A DNA stretch of 64,000 nucleotides from Glandiceps talaboti (GCF_964340395.1 NC_135560.1:7304598-7368597); one strand, 5' to 3'; positions 1 through 20,583 are shown, counted from the stretch's first letter. The notes: generated by a model not told the origin, from the letters alone. Made by a program: numbers and translations.

Positions 1-1590
1 GCAGGAGCTGTAAACGACCTCTCGCGACAAATGATCTCAAATTATCGTCAATCTTGTGATTGTTGAGGTAAGTGGACGATACACCATGGTTTACTTTCCC
101 TGCCTCTCGAGTCACTCTTCCCTGTGAAGATTTCGCCTTAAACTCGGATTGATATTGCTGCAGCAGCTGCTGTTTAAATGTTGTGTAGAATTTGTCTGGC
201 GAATCGAAGGTTATTGACACTTCATCGTCTACTGCCATTTCGTATAGGTATTTATCGTCTCCTTTAATCAAGGAGATATGCTGACGCTTGCACATTTCAT
301 GCAGATTTACCCAAATTGACTTTGGCCAGTTAACTTTAGACTGCTTTGCTATGTTACCGGTATTGTTGATAACATATCCTGCAAAATTCGGACAATCCTC
401 GTCGTGTACAGGTATAGCTTTCCGTTTCTCCATATGTAACTTGAGTGAATATCGTGCTGCCTGTCGTACATTTCGATCGTCGTTATTCAAAACAGACAAA
501 TAAAATGAAAGGCGTTTCGCATAATACATAACGCGAGGACTAATTACCCCTAATCCTCCTGCAGATTTTGGAGTGAAAAAGAATGACCTTTTAGAAGACG
601 AGTTCAAGTTGAACCAATGCCTTACATGTCCGACGATTTCATTTTCAATTTCCATTAGGTTCTTCTCTGTGAAGATTAGATTTGGATAGTAAAAATTCAG
701 CTTTGACATGCACATTACGTTGACAGCCGAAAGTTTTGCAGAAGTTGGTAACAGGGATGCGTCTGTCTTTGTCATGGTTTCTTTAAATTCCGATATAAGT
801 ATATTAACTTGTTCATTGTTGCAAGAGTTTTCAATATTCATTTGGTAGCCGAGATATGTATACGCTTGTTTACGCTCATACATTGGTATATGGGCATTTT
901 GAATTGATACTTGTGTATCTCCGGTCTTTTCATTCTTTTTCCAGTTGTTTCCAGTTCGCTGACCATGCAATATCCCACATTTGCGATGTTTAATTTGCAT
1001 ACCGCTAGCTACCATGAATGAATCTGTTTTTGTAGTCATAGTGTTTAATTCTTGTTCAGAGTTAGCGATGAAATCTAGATCGTCAACATAGCCTTGCACT
1101 GGATTTGGTGTATGAACTCTACCATAAGGACACTCAATCCAACGTAACCATTTGTCAATGCCTTGCTCGAAAACAATCACTGACTACGGACACCCCTGGA
1201 TAATGCCTTTATTGCGTTGGATGGGTTGTGTAATTGCACTTGCTGTTTTCACCTGGAATGTGGAACCGCTATAGATGTCTCTGGTTATATCAAGATATAG
1301 GTCTGGGTATCCTGCTTCTTTCAATTCCCTGATCATGAAATCATGATCTATGCTGCCAAAAGCGTCTTTGATATCAATGAAACTAACATATAGTTTTGAG
1401 CTTGTGTGAAGGAAATCACTAACTGCAGACTTTAAACAGAATACATGTTCTTGCAGCCCATTTCTGGGTATAGACCCTTTCTGACGGGTGGATAGGCGTT
1501 GAGTGTTCACAATCCATTCGATGTGACGTTTCTGTATGAGCTTCATGAATAATTTGGATAAACGGACGTTTGGACGGACGGATGGCAGCA
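1..1590 (-). mobile_element. Non-LTR retrotransposon (LINE) reverse transcriptase, 5'-truncated, one in-frame stop
   Basis: Read on the minus strand, this encodes much of a LINE reverse transcriptase. Palm motifs are visible in order: FIDIKDAFGSIDH (about 1390-1340), GIIQGCP (about 1205-1184) and the catalytic-type YVDDLDF (about 1095-1075), then a long thumb/connection region. I translated 1180 to 1 codon by codon and it stays open to the window edge, about 393 codons. One TAG at 1183-1181 directly follows the GCP motif, where related enzymes have a sense codon, so a single substitution breaks an otherwise intact frame. Fingers-domain sequence upstream of about 1590 is missing and is replaced by a tetranucleotide repeat, the usual 5' truncation of LINE copies. 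The 3' part (endonuclease or tail) would lie beyond the left edge. The clade is not determined. A very young but dead copy is the likely reading. Confidence 0.88.
1181..1183 (-). pseudogene. In-frame TAG interrupting the LINE reverse transcriptase
   Basis: The frame reads ...GIIQGCP, stop, SVIVFEQ... and then continues open for over 390 codons. It is the only stop found in the RT frame within the window. Confidence 0.85.
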
Positions 1591-1667
1591 TCACCTCGTA
1601 AACCACAGCCTCATTTACAGCACTGTCCAAGACGCACATTTCGCAGTATCGCGGAAGAAATAACAGC

Positions 1668-1671
1668 TAGA

Positions 1672-1753
<82 letters not shown>

Positions 1754-1754
1754 G
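1668..1754. repeat. (TAGA)n/(CAGA)n compound microsatellite
   Basis: About five TAGA units pass directly into about seventeen CAGA units. It lies beside the 5'-truncated end of the LINE, so it may mark the insertion or truncation point. Confidence 0.95.
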
Positions 1755-2379
1755 GTTACGGGGTGGTCTGCATAATTGATAGTTGGTTGCAGTGACCGTA
1801 TTCACCATTATAATGGTCTGAATACAAACTTAGCCAACAGTTATCTTGACTCAAATAATTAGAAACTGTTACCTTATATCAATATGTATTGAAGCTTACA
1901 CCCATGTACGAAAGTTGTTATTTTCAAACATATATTGAGTCACCTGTTGATTCATGATTTCTTTAGAAATGTCTTTGAAAAAAAGGTATAAAGCCATCAC
2001 TATCTACAGGGGACACGAAAAAGTAATGTTGGCAAGTTGATATCATTGAATTAAAGTTGGACGTGTGACATACAAGTAGTGGATCTCTTACAGACGTTAT
2101 TAATGCCAATATCGACCAATCCTCACAAACTAACTGATTACCTTGAGGTTATTGTCATTCCTTATATGGAACGTCATGTGACCTTCAGGACCCCAACTCT
2201 TCCTTCTTACATCAGGTCTTCCTGCTTATGATCATAACGAAATCGCTGTGCTCAGGGAACAAAAACGTGACACTTACAGCAGACAAAAAAAGAACTTACG
2301 AATTTACGTTCGCTATCTTCCTGACGTTAATTTTTTTATTCTAAAAGCGTAACAAAGTGATAAGTTTTACATCAGCAAC
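1755..2379. other. Non-coding, nothing recognised
   Basis: AT-rich sequence with no long frame and no repeat I can pair with another part of the window. The last 100 bases would be the promoter and 5' leader of the possible gene that follows; no clear TATA box is seen. Confidence 0.5.
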
Positions 2380-2643
2380 ATGTTCACTTTTAGAGACTAC
2401 AAGCTTGTGAACATCACTTCGACTGTTTTGTACAAAGCTATATCAACGGTACCGGTGACTGACAACTACACGTCAAACACGACGTCGACGCCAACGCTGA
2501 TATTAGCCGATAATGGAGCCGTGGAGTCCAATCACCTCTTAAGTTCATTGAAAGGATACATTGATGTATTTCCGTGTGTTATTCTCGTGTTGATAATTTT
2601 TTGCGGGATTGCATTTTGTGTCATTTGTGAACCCAGTAGTAAA

Positions 2644-2675
<32 letters not shown>

Positions 2676-2694
2676 TGAACAAGAAGAAGAAGAA

Positions 2695-2754
<60 letters not shown>

Positions 2755-2862
2755 GAACAAGAAGAAAAATTCGAGGTGTTACAAGATAAGAGTGTGGTAA
2801 GTTATCAGATACAAGCGTGTGACGTAGATACGACTGTGGAAAGCATGCTTTCAGCTAACTAA
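2380..2862 (+). CDS. Possible small single-pass membrane protein with acidic cytoplasmic tail
   Basis: A 160-codon frame that I do not recognise by family, but its layout looks like a protein. Residues 1-61 are polar with three N-glycosylation sequons (N11-I-T, N29-Y-T, N33-T-T). Residues 62-83 form one strongly hydrophobic segment rich in V, I, L, F and C. A cytoplasmic tail follows with an acidic Glu then Asp run (about 88-132) and about 30 ordinary residues to the stop. No cleavable signal peptide is apparent, so a reverse signal-anchor topology (N-terminus outside) would fit. The acidic run comes from GAA/GAT codons that are also a microsatellite, so its length is probably polymorphic. 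It could be a single-exon gene, an exon of a larger gene, or a chance frame extended by the repeat; the ordered sequon, membrane and tail arrangement on both sides of the repeat argues against pure chance. Confidence 0.42.
2641..2768. repeat. (GAA)n/(GAT)n trinucleotide repeat within a frame
   Basis: GAA-rich units followed by about 18 GAT units, then GAACAA/GAAGAA. In the plus frame it reads as poly-Glu then poly-Asp. Confidence 0.95.
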
Positions 2863-3089
2863 TGTAGACGATAGACACTAACTAAAACTGTGTATATTTT
2901 TGCTTATAGTTTAAAATGTAATAATTGTAATTCAGTTCTTGTCGTGCCAGACGATAACATGTGGAAATATTAATTAGATTTTTGTCAAGCCAGACGAGAA
3001 GATTTACAACATCAAAGAGAGAAGGGAGAAGTCTAGAATCACAACTATCGTTTTTGGCTTACAATTACACGGGTAGGTGTAGTCTAGAT
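2863..3089. other. Short imperfect direct repeat, otherwise non-coding
   Basis: TTGTCGTGCCAGACGA near 2940 and TTGTCAAGCCAGACGA near 2983 are imperfect direct copies. No canonical AATAAA follows the preceding frame here. Confidence 0.4.
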
Positions 3090-3465
3090 GCTATTCGTTT
3101 GGTTTCAGTGTGAAGATCTTATCACTCACGTCTAGTCAAATGGATGTATGTAGAATAACATTCCATGCTAAATTTTAAATTACCACCAACGAAGCTGGGA
3201 GCCTGATGACTTTATTACATCCACATGTATGGGATTTTCATTCAAATTTAAAAGTAGTTTTATGTTGTAAACATAATTTGCATATCAGGATGGTTTTTTT
3301 TTTCTTGATCATGGAAGTGCCTGCCAAGAGATGACTACTGGATTGTACTGTTTTCACTTTAGTGAGTATGTGGCCAAGCTAGATTTTTGCTTGATTAGGT
3401 CCATTTGACTAGACGTCAGTGGCGAGAGCTTCAGGTTCAAAACAAGCGGATACCACCTAGACAAA
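3090..3465. repeat. Foldback (inverted-repeat) element
   Basis: ACGTCTAGTCAAATGGA near 3129 is repeated in reverse complement (TCCATTTGACTAGACGT) near 3400. Weaker similarity extends outward for about 40 bases on each side. The arms enclose about 260 bp without a coding frame, typical of a non-autonomous DNA element. Confidence 0.6.
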
Positions 3466-4703
3466 AATACACGTGTCACTTACTTTTTCAATTCACTATA
3501 TCTGTGTACTAGTATATCTGCTTCGTTTCTAGGCGATGAAGGACGCGGCGCCAAAACAGGAAATGCCGATCTCCTAGGAAGGGTATAGCAGAAACCTATT
3601 GAATGGGCAAATGACAATAAAACCAGAAGACATTATTGAACAACTGTACGTTCGCCAAGATGAAGTCTAAAGGAACTCGTTGAGTACGCCACATTCATGT
3701 TCAATTTATAAATCTGATCTTTTAGAGACATTTTGCATCTAGTTCAACGTTGTTGGATTTACAAAAAATGTCTCATTCACAAAAAAATAGTCTTTTTTAC
3801 ACCACTGCATCTGGTTATTATGATGTTCAGCTGTCATGGTTAAATATCAAATCCAAATATTTTGTATGTGTACTATCATCGGTGCATATCCTCAGGAAAA
3901 TATATCTGTCGTTAAACGTACAAAATATGAATGGTGGGAAGAGATTTGGAAAGTTAGAAAATGAGTTTTTTTTGTCCGAGACCATACAAATATTTCAAAT
4001 TAGGTTATCAATATAGTAATTATTTTGTACTTGTACAGTAGAAACTATTAGAATGTGCCTTAAAATGGAATTTTGTCAATTTGTCAGGAAATCTAAGTTT
4101 AACTTATTGATATTTTTTCAAACTTTGAAATAATCAAAGAATTTCTAGGTGTTCATCGTCTTGTTTTCAAGAAAATCAGTAATATTTTACCTTACTCCTG
4201 TGTGGAGTTAAAATAGTATTCGGCGGCCATTTTAGATTCTAATATGGGTTGACTTCTTTCAGATCATTTGTACCTCTTAATCAAAGATTACCATGGCGAC
4301 CCATGGTTTATTTCTTGGTTTTAACTTACGTAGCCACGTATACGTAACAACAAATTTCAGAAGATTTAACGATTTTTAAATTTATACGCGGGAATAATAT
4401 CAATAATTGTCGTCAATACCTGAAACTAAACAGCTGTCGAAGGATTGCCACAGTAGTGTATTTCCAAAATCTTGGAATTGGAAAATGTTGATTTTTTCCC
4501 CTGGAAGTCACGAGGTTAGACATTAGAAACAATCAATTTTAGACACATCACTCACCATGCTAAATTTCTGTTATCTCACTGTAAGATATGTGTTATCCTT
4601 CATTATTGGAGAGTTTCTGGCAACAAAAAGTGCCTTAGATTTTTTATGAAATTTCTTTTATGTGACTGTCACATGGCTGATACTCGATATACAGAGGCAA
4701 ACC
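3466..4703. other. Non-coding, nothing recognised
   Basis: AT-rich; the only longer frame begins with a TTG codon and shows no domain. No repeat partner found. Confidence 0.5.
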
Positions 4704-4934
4704 ATACAATACAATACCGTACAATACAATACAATACAATACAATACAATACAATACAATACAATACAATACAATACAATACAATACAATACAACACAAC
4801 ACAACACAACACAACACAATACAATACAATACAATACAATACAACGCAATACAATACAATACAATACAATACAATACAATACAATACAATACAATACAAT
4901 ACAATACAATACAATACAATACAATACAATACAA
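4704..4934. repeat. (ACAAT)n pentanucleotide satellite
   Basis: About 46 units, with a central block of ACAAC variants. Every long frame here is a translation of the repeat. Confidence 0.97.
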
Positions 4935-4939
4935 GTTAT

Positions 4940-5210
4940 CGTTCACCGGTTTGCCACAGCCAGGCAGAAACCAATAAGAAACTGCAAATTTTAAACTAAG
5001 ATAGCGAGATCGCAATTTCTTGCGACATTTCGTCTATTAACGTCGTGCAACCAGATGCAGACACGTGGGCACCAAATGTTTTGATGTCTGCATTTGATGT
5101 CTAAAACAAAATGTAGCAAGAAACTGTTCATTCAATCTTGCTATCTTAAAGTATAGCATGTGCAGTTTCACATAATAGTTTCTGCATGGTTGTATCAAAC
5201 AGAATTGATG
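4940..5210. repeat. Dispersed repeat, copy 1 (partner near 48.84-49.14 kb)
   Basis: Shared stretches with 48835-49140 include GTCTGCATTTGA, TTCATTCAATCTTGCT and TTCTGCATG.TTGTATCAAACAGA, in the same order and orientation. Type unknown. Confidence 0.6.
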
Positions 5211-5312
5211 ATCGGTAACTTACAACGGACTGTATATTGTACATAGCAACATTTACGGAATACCGAAATTCTATCAATATTGCTTATAATTGCTGACAAG
5301 TTCAATGTTGTA

Positions 5313-5316
5313 GTGT

Positions 5317-5357
<41 letters not shown>
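5313..5357. repeat. (GT)n microsatellite
   Basis: GT run with one interruption. Confidence 0.95.
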
Positions 5358-5359
<2 letters not shown>

Positions 5360-6379
5360 ATATTGTTTACTATATACATTTGTATGTAGGTTATGGTTTA
5401 CTATACCATGCAAAACTCACGTTATTGTATATGATCAGAACATGTAGATCCTGATCGTTCTACGTCACGACAAACAATGTCCACGTCACCACAACCCGTG
5501 TATACGTAATAGTTCCAAAACTCAAAACGTTTCAAACTGTATTCCACTAACATTGAAGCTCATTCTAAGAAATGAAGGCCTTCGAAATGAAATACATGTA
5601 CAGTTGTAATATTATTGTGTCTGCTAGCCGACAAGGTTTCAATTGGCCACGTGAGGGATGAAAATTGTAAATGTTGAACAGGGAACTTAATAACGGCAAT
5701 GATCTTAATTTAGAAATTAAATCGGAAATGTGTTATTTTGCATTGAAAAAGAAGAAGATTAACATTATTCTAATTTGAGTCTCTGTTTTTCCTAGTTATT
5801 AAAGAAAGTCATTTTCTCAAACAAACAGGGTATAACCATCTTTTTTTAATTCTATTTTTTGTTTTATCCACGTTGAATATTTTATATCACGATGGCACTA
5901 AATGTGAACCATGCGATACACTGATAAAGGTGCTATGAACTAGTTTTATTCCGTGAATAAAATTTCAGAATTACACTTTAGATTTTATTATGTTTTCATT
6001 TTCTGGTGAAATAAAGGTCAATTCAATTCAATTCAATGGCCAGAAATCTGTGTCCTGTTGAATGCGACATGACATGGGCTGAGATCAGTGAAATCTCATC
6101 CTGGATGCTATAACAATAACTCAGGAATGGAGTCCAGTACTGTGCTTATGAGTGGAATTACAACCTCTACTCTACGCTACGACATAAGTGATGTATACGC
6201 CATAGAAAGCAGAATGATAGCTTCCAGCTTTGTATTATAGTATTCGTATTAGATAGAACTCGAGGGAATGACATACTCCATTGTGAAAACATGAATGACA
6301 CAATGCTAACAAGTGAGCACTGTAAAAAGGGGGAATTACGGTACTAATAAAAGGACTATAAAGTATTTCGGGGGAGGGA
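5358..6379. other. Non-coding; possible LINE 3' tail near 6000-6036
   Basis: No gene seen. At 6010-6036, AATAAAGG is followed by three TCAAT-type units, a layout seen at 3' ends of some CR1/L2-like LINEs. No LINE coding sequence precedes it, so this is weak. Confidence 0.3.
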
Positions 6380-6640
6380 GGGGGTCCGCCATTGGCCATA
6401 TCGACTGGGTAGGGCTAAGCGAACGAGTAGAATTTACGACAGGAGGGCCTGAGGAGAAAAGGGGAGTGTGAAAGGGGAGGGGGGGGGGCTTAAAAATTCT
6501 GTTGATCTGAAAGGGGTCACGAAATGTTTTGCTTATGATTTGAACCAGATTAACTCCAGGGGTAGTTGTCTATGAAGTACGTTTGCAAAATATCTTGCAG
6601 CTTTGCCGCAATAAGCTCTTAGGAGCTGGGCATTTTAACC
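6380..6640 (+). repeat. Dispersed repeat, copy 1 (inverted partner at 19.52-19.75 kb)
   Basis: Shared landmarks with the reverse complement of 19520-19745: AATTTACG.CAG, AAATTCTG, TCTGAAAGGGG, TCATGATTTGAACCA (TTATGATTTGAACCA here) and CGCAATAA.CTC. Both copies hold homopolymeric G tracts. Confidence 0.65.
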
Positions 6641-8430
6641 GACTGGGTGGGGGGCGGTGTTTTGGAGTTGAACATGGGATTTCTCAGACTGACCCCCCCC
6701 CCCCCATGACCAAAGCCAAATTGACCAAGCAAAAACCACATTTTCCGAAATGATACCCCCACCCCCACCCCCTACACATACACACACTTGTATACTTTAA
6801 CATCATTTTATAGGTCTATGGGATGTTACTATAACACCATATGAAAATAATGGAATATTTCTATTTATTAAGAGAACTTGAACACTGAACACATTAGTTT
6901 TGTTGACTTTTTATATGTTTATCTAGAATTTATGGAACATGTAATTTCGTCAGGGTATCTCAGTACACAGCATAAATCCATGGGAGACTATATAAATAAT
7001 AATTACTTACAGTTGATACAACTCTATACATTAAACTAATCTTTTACAAATATAACAATTTTAATGTAACAAATGTTGATAGAAAGCAACATAGACTAAT
7101 TTCTAATAATGCTACCTATGGTACAGATACCTGTTTGTATACACTGCAGTATAACACGATGTAATAAAAATGTGCAGAATCAAATATAACTCTCTGAGCA
7201 GTGTATTTGTGCACAATTTGTGGAAAAAGCGGATGAGGAGGGGGGTACGGGAGGGGGATATCCTTCAGTACAACTTATTATTCTTATATAAATCGCTCCA
7301 ATTCCCATTCTATTAAACTTTCATCGCGATGCGCAATATCATATCTGACAGTTTACGATGACCTCGACCGTCACGTACGACAGAAAATGGTTCGTGTGCT
7401 CCAAAACCTGGTATTTCAAACACAACTTTTGAAGGTAGTCTCGGTACAATACTTGAGAAGCCAAAGTTTAGCCTAATTGATGAGTGCGCCAAGTGTACTA
7501 GACTGTCTATGGGTTAGCTAAAACCGGATATATGCGTATCAAACACACGTTTGTCTAGAAATTGAAAGTAGAATTAACACGGAATAACATAAATGTTCCC
7601 AGCGACAAGTTGTATGGGTATAGAAATAAAGAAAACTTTCATTTGGAAATCGGGTCGAAATCGGGTCATTGACAGATGAAACAGTATAAAATTTACTGCC
7701 ATGGTAAATCTGTGTCACAGAGCGATGACGTAACTAATTTGCGTAATGAGCTATAATTGCATAATTAGCTACTTTGGACGTTGTACGAAATACATGTATA
7801 CAGAAATATAGGTGTATTATTTTAGAACGTTCAGAATAAGATCGTCCCTTAGACCTGCTACAGGCCTGTAACTGTGCCGGAAACAAGTATTCATAAGTGA
7901 ATGTGATGTGTACATCTTTAATATCAAGACTTTGTTGTGGTTGGAACTATGGAAGTATCAGTGATACGTCTATGGCCCAACAGACATGCATATATCGGGA
8001 CACTTGTTCAAAATAAATTATGGTTTCGTGACCTTACATTAAGTTATTTCGTGGTTAGGGTGATGCGATGATAAACACGCAACACAATACTTAATAGAAG
8101 ACAAGAGGGTTTTTTTTCGACCGATCGAGAAAAGTTCTCCAAAAGATGGCACCTGTAGCGTGGTACGGTCATATTGTACTGTAACTCAACAGAGGGTGGG
8201 TAACTTGGTTCTAGAGAGATGCTCTTCGAGGGGATGCATGATCACGCAGATCTAAAAGGTTGTAAAATTCGTGTGAGGGTGAATTTTATCGTCCGAAAGC
8301 AACTTTCACTTGCACAGACTACAAAAGACTTTTCATAGGGTCTCCTGGTACATCAAATTATAGACGAGAACACCCTGATAACTACCGAGACTTGGGTTCA
8401 CCCGTTTTCAAAGTGGAACGAGCTATTTGT
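6641..8430. other. Non-coding upstream region of the α-tubulin gene
   Basis: No reading frame or repeat pair recognised; contains C-rich homopolymer tracts at 6692-6705 and 6755-6771. Confidence 0.5.
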
Positions 8431-8449
8431 ATGGTGATGCAGATGTCAG

Positions 8450-8560
8450 TGGCTACATAAACAGGATTCCATCTCAAAATGCGCCATTCTCACCAGAGAC
8501 CCGTTACAGTCGTTGTGAGACCACTAATTTTGTATTTGCCCATTCCACAAATCATCGACA

Positions 8561-8563
<3 letters not shown>
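8450..8563 (+). promoter_or_regulatory. TUBA: Probable α-tubulin core promoter and exon 1 (5'UTR plus start codon)
   Basis: α-Tubulin genes of many animals have a first exon that codes only for Met1. ATG at 8561-8563 is followed at once by GTAGGT, a good donor, with A at -3. A weak TATA-like TACATAAA sits near 8453, which would place transcription start near 8485. The choice rests on the known gene structure and the donor; other ATG-GT sites in the 2.3 kb upstream of exon 2 cannot be excluded. Confidence 0.5.
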
Positions 8564-17218
<8,655 letters not shown>

Positions 17219-17480
17219 ACTGTACCGATTCGGAATTACATAGACAATACATTCATCTCGAGTATGAAGTCCCGGAGTTTATATGGCGGTCGTGATGGAC
17301 CGTAAAAATCTCCAGATATGTAAAAATAAAAACGAATGGGTTCATTAAAACAACTAAATATTTAAACGTGCGTGTTTTTTATATGTGAGTGTACATGCGA
17401 TTTAGACTGGTAAAGTCGTGATTTTGATTTATTTATTACTTTGTGATGATTGAAATCTCGCGTCACCAAACTCTCTTTTT
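17219..17480 (+). terminator. TUBA: α-Tubulin 3'UTR with AATAAA signal
   Basis: AATAAA at 17325-17330, about 107 bases after the stop, is the likely polyadenylation signal; cleavage is expected within about 30 bases. Confidence 0.65.

Positions 17481-17492
<12 letters not shown>

Positions 17493-17572
<80 letters not shown>
17493..17572. repeat. (CT)n microsatellite
   Basis: About 40 CT units followed by a C tract. Opposite-strand frames read as Arg-Glu repeats and are not genes. Confidence 0.97.
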
Positions 17573-17576
<4 letters not shown>

Positions 17577-17950
17577 CCCCCCCCAACACCTACTCGATCG
17601 AAGCTTATTCCACTTAGATTGTAGCGCACGTTTTGCTGCTTGAAGTGCTGGAGGACATATGATAGTTAAGATGCATCTTCAAGCTCGAACACCTGGTACT
17701 CGATCTGAAAATGTGACTTTTCGATAGATGGTCTATACATCATGCTCTTCACGGGATCGAGCGAACACAAAACATTTCAAAGTAGTGTTACGTAACTTAT
17801 GAGTTTCTTTAATTTAAACGCTTGATAAACAGCGTTTGTTAATTTGTTTGTTTGTTTGTTTGTTTGTTGGTTGGTTGGTTTATTTGTCTGACTAACTGTC
17901 TGTGTGTGTGTGTGTGTCTGTCTGTCTGTCTGTACATGCATGTCATTCCA

Positions 17951-17986
<36 letters not shown>

Positions 17987-18139
17987 CAATCGCTTTTCCC
18001 TTTGTAAAGATTCATTATCAGTTTGATCACAATCACCGCTAATTTCTGTACATACATATATCTCTATTCAACAAGTTTAGAAAGTGCAACTTCCCGAATT
18101 CATTCCCTGACATATATTGGAAATAGAAAAACTATTTTG
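17573..18139. repeat. Simple-repeat-rich segment
   Basis: Contains (TTTG)n at 17842-17870, (GT)n and (CTGT)n at 17900-17932, and (CT)n at 17953-17982. No gene seen. Confidence 0.8.
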
Positions 18140-18465
18140 AAAATATTTTGTAAGATATAATGACTTCTACTTGTAATATCGTACACCCTGAATAGTATTG
18201 AGTCACCCCTGGGTTAATGTGTTTGTGAAGCTGTACACACAGCGTGGTAAGTAATAACATATTGATTTTTAGGTCCGCACCAAAAATTAGCTTCGAAATG
18301 TGATCACGATTTCAATCTCTTAATGTACTACTACTGGATAAAATCGACCCCCAAATTAACATGTATGATGTCAAATTATTGTTATTGTCACAATTTTCAG
18401 TAACTAAGCTAATAGTTTAGTTGTCTGATTGAAAAAAAAATCAGGATTTGAAAATGCTTATAACG
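18140..18465 (+). repeat. MITE family A fragment (relative of 40876-41510 and 42613-43090)
   Basis: Shares in order TATAATGACTTC, GTACACCCTGAA..TATTGA.TCA, TTTTTAGGTCCGCACC and TGTCTGATT with the two other copies. Ends with TTAA duplication are not recognisable here. Confidence 0.65.
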
Positions 18466-19419
18466 ATAAAAGAGTATATTTATGAAAAAAGTCTTTGCAG
18501 TTAATTGCACTACTGCATGCAGTGTCTTCACACATGAAATGTCAGTTATTGGGTACCGCCTTTCTGATAAGCGATACAGTATTGCGCCCTCCTGCGTTGG
18601 AAGGTGATTTTATGGGTATCTACATTACATGGAACTGGCGGCGGTTGCCGGGTCCATTGAAACGAATACGCTCAGGCCTTAGACTATAGTTTTTGGCAGT
18701 TTCCATTAGTTCCATCCTATAAATAAAGTTCAAAACTAGTTCATGTCAAGAGCCACTGCAGTCCGATCGCTAATTCTTCCATATACACAGATGCCTTATT
18801 AGAATAATTTGACATAGTTCGAAAATGAATGATGAATAATTCCATCTTAACGCGCGCATGCCAAAAGAGTGCGATACCCTAGTGAGGCCTAACAAAAAAA
18901 ATGTGTGGTTCCGATTACGCTCAATTTTACATGTAGAATGTACAACCATTACATATTGGAAGAACAGCTTTATATTGTCTTTTTAAACTGATGTCAGTTT
19001 CCGCATCCACTATTTCTTGCGATACATTGCAATTTCGCGATTTTACTATTTTTTTCTCGAATTCGTAAAAAAAGTTTAGGGTCGGCAGTGAAAAACTAGG
19101 TGGTGTGGGGTAACCGGAATGAACAATTTATTTTTTTAGGCCTAAGTTGGTCTCCAAAGAAATTGAAAACAGTGACTGTGAATAGTTTGTCTAAATTGAC
19201 ATGTTTTTCACTGAACATTCGAAAATGCCACGTATTGCTTATCATAATATACAGGAAATATTGTGGTTTGTTGTCATAGTAACAGCGTTTGTCACTTGAT
19301 TAAAATACAGTCTTTGATAATAACAAACGAAATAAAAAAAATCAGATTTCCTGAAGAGTATTTCCTACTTTAACTAGTAGATCATTCGTAAATGTCTCTA
19401 ACAAAACCGTGTTTTTTGG

Positions 19420-19423
<4 letters not shown>
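18466..19423. other. Non-coding, nothing recognised
   Basis: No domain-bearing frame or paired repeat seen. Confidence 0.5.
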
Positions 19424-19467
<44 letters not shown>

Positions 19468-19474
19468 GGGGGGA
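19424..19474. repeat. (GA)n followed by poly-G
   Basis: GA run of about 16 units then an 18-base G tract. Confidence 0.95.
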
Positions 19475-19519
19475 ATAGCATACATAAATACATTCGTATG
19501 GCTGTCACCCAACTCATCA

Positions 19520-19745
19520 TAGAATATAGGTTTTAGGAGTTATTGCGCCGAAGTCGCGAGAAATATTTTAATGACAGCTCCTAAGGTTTAATTTGGTTCA
19601 AATCATGAGCAAACTGAGTATTGCGAGGGCGCCCCCCCTTTCAGACCATCAGAATTTCCATGCCCCCCTCCCTTTGAACCCTTATTTTTTTTTCATGCCC
19701 CCAAATTTCTCCATGGCCCCCTGCCGTAAATTTTGACCCAGCCAT
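19520..19745 (-). repeat. Dispersed repeat, copy 2 (partner at 6.38-6.64 kb)
   Basis: Reverse complement shares the landmarks listed for 6380-6640, with long C tracts in place of G tracts. Confidence 0.65.
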
Positions 19746-19951
19746 ACCTTTGAATAAAATAGTTTGTAATAGAAGCAACAGAAACGAAGTAGATGACGTA
19801 CATTTATTACATATTTCAACAGTGTTACCTGTATATATTGTACACTGACTGTTGTGTCTTGTGTATTAGCCCGTTGGGGTGGGTAATTCCTTGTTTTGAC
19901 TTGTTTTTGTTACTATTACGTTGTGTGATTACATGTCACTCTAATAAACAT

Positions 19952-19993
19952 ACCACCACCACCACCACCACCACCACCACCACCACCACCACC

Positions 19994-20040
<47 letters not shown>

Positions 20041-20072
20041 CACTACTACTACTACTACTACTTACTACTACT

Positions 20073-20138
<66 letters not shown>

Positions 20139-20247
20139 CACCACCACCACCACCACTACCACTACTCATTACAACAACAACTACTACTACTACTGCTACT
20201 ACTACTACTACTACCACTACTACTACTATTACTACTACTACTACTAC
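19952..20247. repeat. (ACC)n/(ACT)n trinucleotide repeat
   Basis: Alternating blocks of CAC and TAC-type triplets. A long threonine-rich frame exists here only because of the repeat. Confidence 0.97.
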
Positions 20248-20576
20248 ACTATCGCAAAAATATCATGAAAAGTTTTTGAAAAGCTAATGGAGTACGGTTA
20301 TTTAGATCTAGTTATATTTTAAAGACAGTTACGATGAGTTGTTATGTGTGCCGAGAAGAATCAGAATTGACACTGTCGCGTTGAGCCTCAGTTGCGCCTC
20401 TGTTAACTCCATTGCGCCCCCACGCGGAAACGTACGAAATTACGATAGCCCGTAGATGGTGTCTTTCAATTTACACAATGCCAGTACATACTTGTCATGG
20501 GAATCTCGTCCCATGCCCTAGTTTCCGGGTTACATGACGGGAAGTAGGGCGGCTAACGGAACAGCGCCTCAACACA

Positions 20577-20583
20577 TATAAAG
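20577..20583 (+). promoter_or_regulatory. TATA box of the hydroxylase gene
   Basis: TATAAAG lies 118 bases before the start codon, predicting transcription start near 20607 and a 5'UTR of about 88 bases. Confidence 0.7.

Noticed and set aside
3750-4016. 88-codon plus-strand frame
   Set aside because: It begins with TTG, has AT-driven codon use and no recognisable motif.
4644-5015. Long Tyr/Cys/Ile or Gln/Tyr/Asn frames over the ACAAT block
   Set aside because: A pentanucleotide repeat without stops is open in several frames; the peptides are pure repeat translations.
19793-20287. 164-codon Thr-rich protein
   Set aside because: The body is an ACC/ACT microsatellite and the flanks show no protein-like features.
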